A stretch of 64,000 nt of DNA from Laguncularia racemosa (taxonomy: Eukaryota; Streptophyta; Magnoliopsida; Myrtales; Combretaceae). Positions 58,901 through 64,000 of this stretch are shown in pieces. The stretch is from NCBI GenBank assembly GCA_037954665.1, contig JBBMOL010000132.1:868001-932000 (forward strand), in the 5' to 3' direction. The translations under genes and the position numbers were made by a program. Numbering within the stretch: the stretch's first letter is position 1; every line of letters starts with the position of its first letter. The notes under the pieces were generated by a model, which saw only the letters and a program-made list of their open reading frames with translations, ran no database searches and had not been told where the DNA came from.

Positions 58901-59545
58901 GAGAAACTTGTGGTCATCAAGAATAATTCACATCAATATTTAATTTATTATTTTTTAGTTGATGATTTCTTTAGGCACTACAAATTAGAAACTCTAATTC
59001 TTTAGTAGATTCTTCAATGGATTATTTTATAAATTGTTTCTATTTATTAGTATGTTTTCTTGATTTAATCATGTGTTAAATTCTTTTGTATAGAAAATTG
59101 ATAAACTGTAATTATTAATTTATATTTGTTACTCTATTTTAATATATTTAGATATTTAAATTACTTTTATTATGAATCTTGATACTGTAATTATGTGTTT
59201 AGGGTTCAAAACATATGGTTATGAAATGTTCTATTAAATTGGAAAGGGATTTAGGATTAGCCAAGCTTTTTGTTTAATCGAATTAGTTTAATTGAACTGA
59301 ATTTGTAATTAAGGGTTAATGTGGTGTTTTTATTAATTTCTTATTAAAGGAATTTAAGATAAATTAATTTATGATACTAATTAATTACAATTAAGAAGAT
59401 GAGTAATTGTAAATTTGAAACCATGCTAATTTTACTAGAGGAATCTAGGAAATTGAATGGGTTGATTGATCATTTAAAGATTTGAAAAATGATTTAAATT
59501 GTTATATCATAAAAAGGATTTTAGGTCTCAGAAGGGAGTTAAAGG

Positions 59546-59867
59546 ACTTAGCAAATTCATAAGAATAGCTAAATAACTAAATATAATTATAATTTAGTTA
59601 TAATGCGATTAGTATATTAGGTGGATTTAATTTTTCCATCTCCTTATTTATTGAATCAAGAAAGGTTTATTTTAGAGATCGTTTCAATTTCATTGTTAGT
59701 TTCAATTAAAATTAGTATATATATATTGGTTTAGTAATTTTTCATGTGCATAGATAATAATAAAATTGATATTAGTTTGGTAATTAATTTAATCCTTGTG
59801 GGAATGACAACTTTACTCTTTCTATATTACTTGATCGATCTAATATTTATAAAATTTTCACGAATCA
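59546..59867 (+). repeat. Athila-like 3' LTR, part shared with the 5' copy
   Basis: It starts ACTTAGCAAATTCATAAG and ends ACGAATCA. The LTR certainly extends further left (probably from near 57.6-58.3 kb), but only this part has a partner. Confidence 0.75.
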
Positions 59868-61719
59868 ATGAATAACTCAATCAAGCCTCAATTAATTTAA
59901 GGCCCAAATCAAATTAACTAATTAAGATGAATTAGACTTAGGTCTAAGAAATAAAATGTTTTTATCTAATTTCAATGAAACTTAAATGAGCCCCCACGAC
60001 TCAAATATACTTAGCCCTATTAAACTCTAGGGCCTATATCCTAAATGGATCCTAATAAATACATTAAATTTAATTAGGCTTTAAACCCATCAAGGCTTTA
60101 AGTTAGTTAAAGGCTTAAAATGAAATTGCAATAAGACTTAATAAATTAACTAGGCTTAGGACACAACTAATGGGACTAAGTAAATACAATAGGCTTATTT
60201 CAAATAGATAGAATTAATTTAATTTGACTTGAATTATAATTAATAATTATAATTGTACTTAACTAAATCAATTAGGGCTAGTAGGTCTAATTTCAAACAT
60301 AATCGGGTCTACTATACTTAAAGAGCCATAGTACTCTAATTGGGCCTTAAACCCGACTAGACTTATAACTTAAACAACTTATTAGGTTTAATTAATTAAA
60401 TCTTAAATGGTTCGAGCCATAGTTAACTAAATGCTAATCAGCCTAGGTAACCTTAATTAGGCTTGTAATGAGTATAGGCCTTAAGTAACTAAACCAAACC
60501 TAAAATAGGATTCAATAACTTAGAATAATTAGCTAACTTATAATTTTCTTTTTATATATAAAACCAACTCAATCGACTTAATTGCAGCTTGAATTGTGAT
60601 TTAGGAAATGTTGGCATTTTAGGTATCTTGTAACTTGCATGTTTCACGCTAAGGTAAAAAAATTGAACCAAACTAATAATCAAACTTGATTAAGTATCTG
60701 CTTATCGCATGTGCATGGTTACTTGAACCAACAAGTGACAAACCTTAGATCAAGATTATGTCTGTGGTCATATATCCTAAAATGACATAATAGTTAGGTG
60801 CTTGGGCCACCAAAGGTGGTTCGATGAGTAGCTGATAAGTGAGATTATATTGTATGACAAGCATTGTAAGTAGAGAGAATGTACATCGAGAGTCATTTGG
60901 GGTTGTGTGACTCGATAGGCGATATGAGATAACCGAAAAGTGATTAGTGTGTTCGCATAATGGTGAGATCACTTGGATGAGGCTACTTAGATACATGGTT
61001 TTTGGTAACATAGAGTCTTGTTGCTCCCATTAACCCTTAATGTCCGCTTCAATGGAATTAGACCCCTTGTCACCCCATTGTGATATCTAGGGTCATGAGT
61101 ACTCTTGTACTGAATGTTTAATTAAGATAATTAATTGAATTTAGTGATTGACTATTGCATTAGATGTAGACCCATTTAACATGCATGTATAAGTTTGTGT
61201 TACTACATACTGGGCCCTCATGGCTCACTCCCCTTTACCTTCCTTTTTTTATTGTTTTTTTTTTTAGGTGAGGATTCTATTGATCCATTGTATGACTTAA
61301 TAGGTTATGGCTTTGAGGAGGAGATATGAGATGAGATTATGGAAATAGACCTTATCGAACTTTTATGGCTAAGATCTAATGTGTTTTAAACTACATTTTT
61401 ATATTTTCAATTGTATTGAGACTTATTAGGAGCCACTTTTGGCTCCATAACTTGATACTTATGGATTATATCTTTTGTAGGCATTATAAATCCTAGGACC
61501 TAATTTATCCTTTCCTATCTTACCATGTGTCTTTATGGCCAACAATCATCAAACGTTTTTGAAAATCAAACATTTCACTGAAACATTTTCAAAATCTAAT
61601 GAATTGTTTCAATCTTAAAACTGGTTTAGAAATCTACTTAGTAATTGTAGCCTTATGTATTCTACTTAAGTAAGCTACATGGTTAACTATCAATGCTATA
61701 GTGGTTTCGAGGTGTGACA
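59868..61719 (+). repeat. Probable LTR relic of another gypsy-type element
   Basis: The stretch ends GAGGTGTGACA at 61719, a typical LTR terminus. The preceding text (GGAGCCACTTTTGGCTCCAT, TAAGTAAGCTACATGG) and the ACTGGGCCCTCATGGCTCAC then TTTTAGGTGAGGA segment near 61210-61275 resemble plant LTR sequences I have seen. The first 700 bases are rich in TTAGGC and AATTAA words. No start with the inverse TGTCACACC was found, so it is probably 5'-truncated. Confidence 0.45.
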
Positions 61720-62535
61720 AATAATATCATATTTGATCCCTTCTTCATTTGGGTGCATCAAATTCCTTCACCATTTATAGTAGTAAGTAACCTATTTTGG
61801 TACACTTAGCACAACCACATTAGTAAATGTTTGTAATAGATTGGTTAGCTAATCCCTTGGACACTTATTAAGTGTTTTTTTTTCCTCCTTAAATTTATAT
61901 AACTTCTTTAAATTTTGATTTTGGTATAAATATACCTTGAATTTTTAAATATTATAAATAATTATTCTAAATGTTCATAAATTGGCAAATAGCTCATATA
62001 GGTCACAACTAACCCTTTGAGTTTTGACATTGATACAAAATTACCCTCTTCAACTTATCAAAGTGTTTATTTTAAAATCTTCAAAAATTTTCCTTAAATG
62101 TTTTTTTTTTTTTGAACTGAAAAAGTAAATGTTCTTTATGTTATCAATTTATTAAAGTTCAAGAAGTTATTTATAACAATTAAAATTTGTATATTTAAAC
62201 GAAGTTTATAGTTTAGGAGGTAACTTACAATTTTTCCTTTCTTTTTACTAGAAGAAAATTAGTGATTAAAAAAAAAAAAGAAAAACCACTACACACTTGT
62301 CAACAATCAACATCAATTATATGCTTTACATAGTGGCAAGTATATAATAATAATAATAAACAAACTTCTTTACTTAAAAATTACTAAATGTTCAAAAGTG
62401 GAAACTTATCCAGTTCCATCAATTAACTGGTCCACTTTATCGTCTGATTTCAAAATGATAACAATAGGTATATCTACTTTGTAGCCTCAACTCTCATCCT
62501 TATCTTCCAACTGATCGAGGCTCTACGATGTTTTT
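61720..62535 (+). repeat. Duplicated unit X, copy 3, partial and diverged
   Basis: It shares with copies 1 and 2 the series CTTCATTTGGGT, AGTAACCTATTTTGGT, AACTTCTTTACTTA, CAGTTCCATCAA and GATCGAGGCTCTA, in the same order. It lacks the right half. It sits 12 kb downstream of the CYP72A gene, in the same orientation as the others. Confidence 0.72.
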
Positions 62536-63787
62536 CCTTCACTTCCTTGTGTGGTGGCATGTGTAAAACTACATTCGAGTGCATTAGCGCTGTGATGTGG
62601 AAAATTCTCCGGCTCTGTACTCTTCACTCTTGGTTAAAATTTTGTATTTTGTGTTTAGTTTCTGACAAAACTTTTCATGTTAAGAACATTCTCTCTCTCC
62701 AATTTTTGTCATCTAAGGTACCTTTTAAATTCAGCATCCTTCCATTGAAAATTTTGAATGATTGCAAGATGAAATTTGTTTCCCTTCAATTAATCTGTAT
62801 TATTTGCAGTAACTGTTTAAGACAAGATCTTTATTTATTTATCTATAATATTAAAGACGGAGAATCTCTTTGGTGTCACGCCTAAATTTGCTCATTAAAT
62901 TCCTTGAATTATCCTTCCAGCACTTATCATCTTATTTCTCTTCCACAACTACACAAAGGTTATTATAGTAAATTTATTAGCTTGACTTGCCCATCAATGC
63001 TCTATGCCTTGATTTTGATCGGGGCATGTAGGAAAAATAGGGAATGGCAATAATTACAGATGCTCAAAACCATATAGGAGCACTATTTCATAAAGTAACC
63101 GCGTAAGAAATCTATTATCTTTAAATTATTATCTTCTTTTTTCTCTCTCTCTCCCTTTTTCAAACCATTATTTCAACCATACTAACATACTAAGTATATT
63201 AATTAATGATGTGTAAGTACCGATAAAATCTTTACATGTCAAAATATAAAATGGTAGTTTTTTAAAAAATATATCTATTATAACTAACACCTACTAAAAA
63301 ATTATTAGTGATCGTATATCATTCATCAAAACATATAGCGTATTAGTACTAGTGAATCTTTTCTCCATTCTTGGTGAATTGTAACTCAACCTATCCATGA
63401 CACTGATCACAATGATTGCATGTAGTAGTCGTTCACTTCTTCTTGACTTGAGAACATCGGATCATAAGAGCCAGATTTTTTAATTAATATTTAACAAATT
63501 TCCATATAATTTTATTGATTTTGTCTACCAATAATAATGGTGCAAGCAAAAATCTAATATTCAAACATTGTTCAATGTTATTATTTTTCAATCTTGTAAA
63601 TGAACACTTATTACCAACACCTTTAATATTCTAACATAAGTTAGAAAATTCCTTTTTTTTTTTTTCATAGAAGAAAATTCATGGTTGATTCAACTGTAAC
63701 TGAGAACCTCTATTTACCATGTTTCTTGTTAGCCATGTAGCATCTATATTTCGTTCCTTCCTCTTCCTTATCATATAATTCTCCTAC
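62536..63787. other. AT-rich stretch without recognised gene
   Basis: An open frame at 62547-62885 (112 codons, Cys- and Leu-rich) resembles nothing I know and probably arose by chance. No repeat ends were found. Confidence 0.4.
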
Positions 63788-64000
63788 AATGTTATGGAGA
63801 ACTGGGATATGAATGTTGTAGATCCTTGTAGCTGGAGGATGGTGACTTGCACTCTCGATGGATATGTATCTGCTTGGGGACTTCTCAGTGAGAGCTTAGT
63901 TAGGACACTATCTCTAGGAATCTAGAATATTTCTTATTTGCAATCTGTGTGAGATGTTGCCTCTATGCTTTCATATTTGGAGTTATCCAGTGTTTGTTTT
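63788..64000 (+). pseudogene. LRR receptor-like kinase N-terminus (NIK/SERK-like), broken and cut by the window edge
   Basis: The frame reads NVMENWDMNVVDPCSWRMVT then CTLDGYVSAWGL. This is the LRRNT_2-type start of LRR-II receptor kinases (NIK/SERK group), in which NWD, DPCSW and VTC are conserved. The next LRR part is damaged: TAG at the codon for Gly in the GIGNL-like motif and TGA soon after. No start codon or signal peptide was found upstream. It is probably a pseudogene, though sequence beyond the edge could change this. Confidence 0.68.

Larger units (their letters stand above)
51187..59867 (+). mobile_element. Athila-like Ty3/gypsy element, heavily degraded
   Basis: A plus-strand element with, in order, the end of a 5' LTR, an eroded primer binding site, gag, protease, RT-RNase H, integrase, a long non-coding 3' region and a 3' LTR. 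The gag text (YDAWESY, FYNGLGAAFRSMVD) and the RT box FIDDFSVFGTSFD are those of Athila-type plant elements. Shared LTR sequence is seen for about 330 bases (51187-51518 and 59546-59867). The 5' LTR is therefore truncated. Confidence 0.83.

Noticed and set aside
58492..58920. 142-codon minus-strand frame rich in Ser, Leu and Phe, and 58661-59005 plus frame rich in Arg, Lys and Glu
   Set aside because: Both are translations of a purine-biased low-complexity stretch; no domain is recognisable.
62547..62885. 112-codon frame rich in Cys and Leu
   Set aside because: No similarity that I recognise, no ORF neighbours, AT-rich context; likely chance.

Overview
The window looks like nuclear DNA of a flowering plant, most likely a eudicot. 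It is AT-rich and dominated by decayed LTR retrotransposons of plant-specific lineages (Tat/Ogre-like and Athila-like Ty3/gypsy, plus Ty1/copia), with a LINE and a tRNA-derived SINE. The one host gene that reads as intact is a five-exon cytochrome P450 of the CYP72A type at 43750-49634. No CRISPR array, rRNA, genuine tRNA gene or bacterial feature is visible.

Layout. (1) 1-30394 is a four-level nest of retrotransposons. A Ty1/copia element on the plus strand (28712-30394, left part outside the window) was hit by a minus-strand Ogre-like element, here called Og1. Og1 survives as 1-3112, 9805-12591 and 27125-28711. Two plus-strand Ogre-like elements then inserted into Og1. OgA (3113-9804) is internally deleted and sits in Og1 gag. 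OgB (12592-27124, about 14.5 kb) is structurally complete and sits in the Og1 5' LTR. Near-perfect 5-bp target duplications flank OgA and imperfect ones flank OgB. OgB has, in order: LTR, primer binding site, long leader, ORF1, gag-protease, a probable intron or spacer, RT-RNase H-second RNase H-integrase, tandem repeats, purine tract, LTR. (2) 30395-35030 holds a LINE remnant and a SINE. (3) 35033-43178 is a tandem duplication of a roughly 1.5-kb AT-rich unit. The first copy is split by a complete minus-strand Ty1/copia element (35939-40726) with unusual TA...TA LTR ends. (4) 43579-49705 is the CYP72A gene. (5) 50961-51080 is a fragment of a J-domain (DnaJ-like) exon. (6) 51187-59867 is a degraded Athila-like Ty3/gypsy element. 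(7) 59868-61719 is a probable LTR relic, followed by a third, partial copy of the duplicated unit. (8) The right edge carries the start of a broken LRR receptor-kinase-like sequence.

How things fit together. The retrotransposons are silent fossils. Their frames are broken almost only by stops explained by C-to-T or G-to-A transitions at Gln, Arg and Trp codons, as expected for methylated DNA that deaminates. The CYP72A gene keeps all P450 signature motifs and consistent splice phases and is the only feature likely to make a working protein. The most unusual observations are a tRNA-like A-box/B-box module inside all full-length LTRs of the Ogre-like family, stop codons shared at the same Gln positions by independent insertions, and a conserved leader hairpin. 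I found no evidence for a wholly new biological system.
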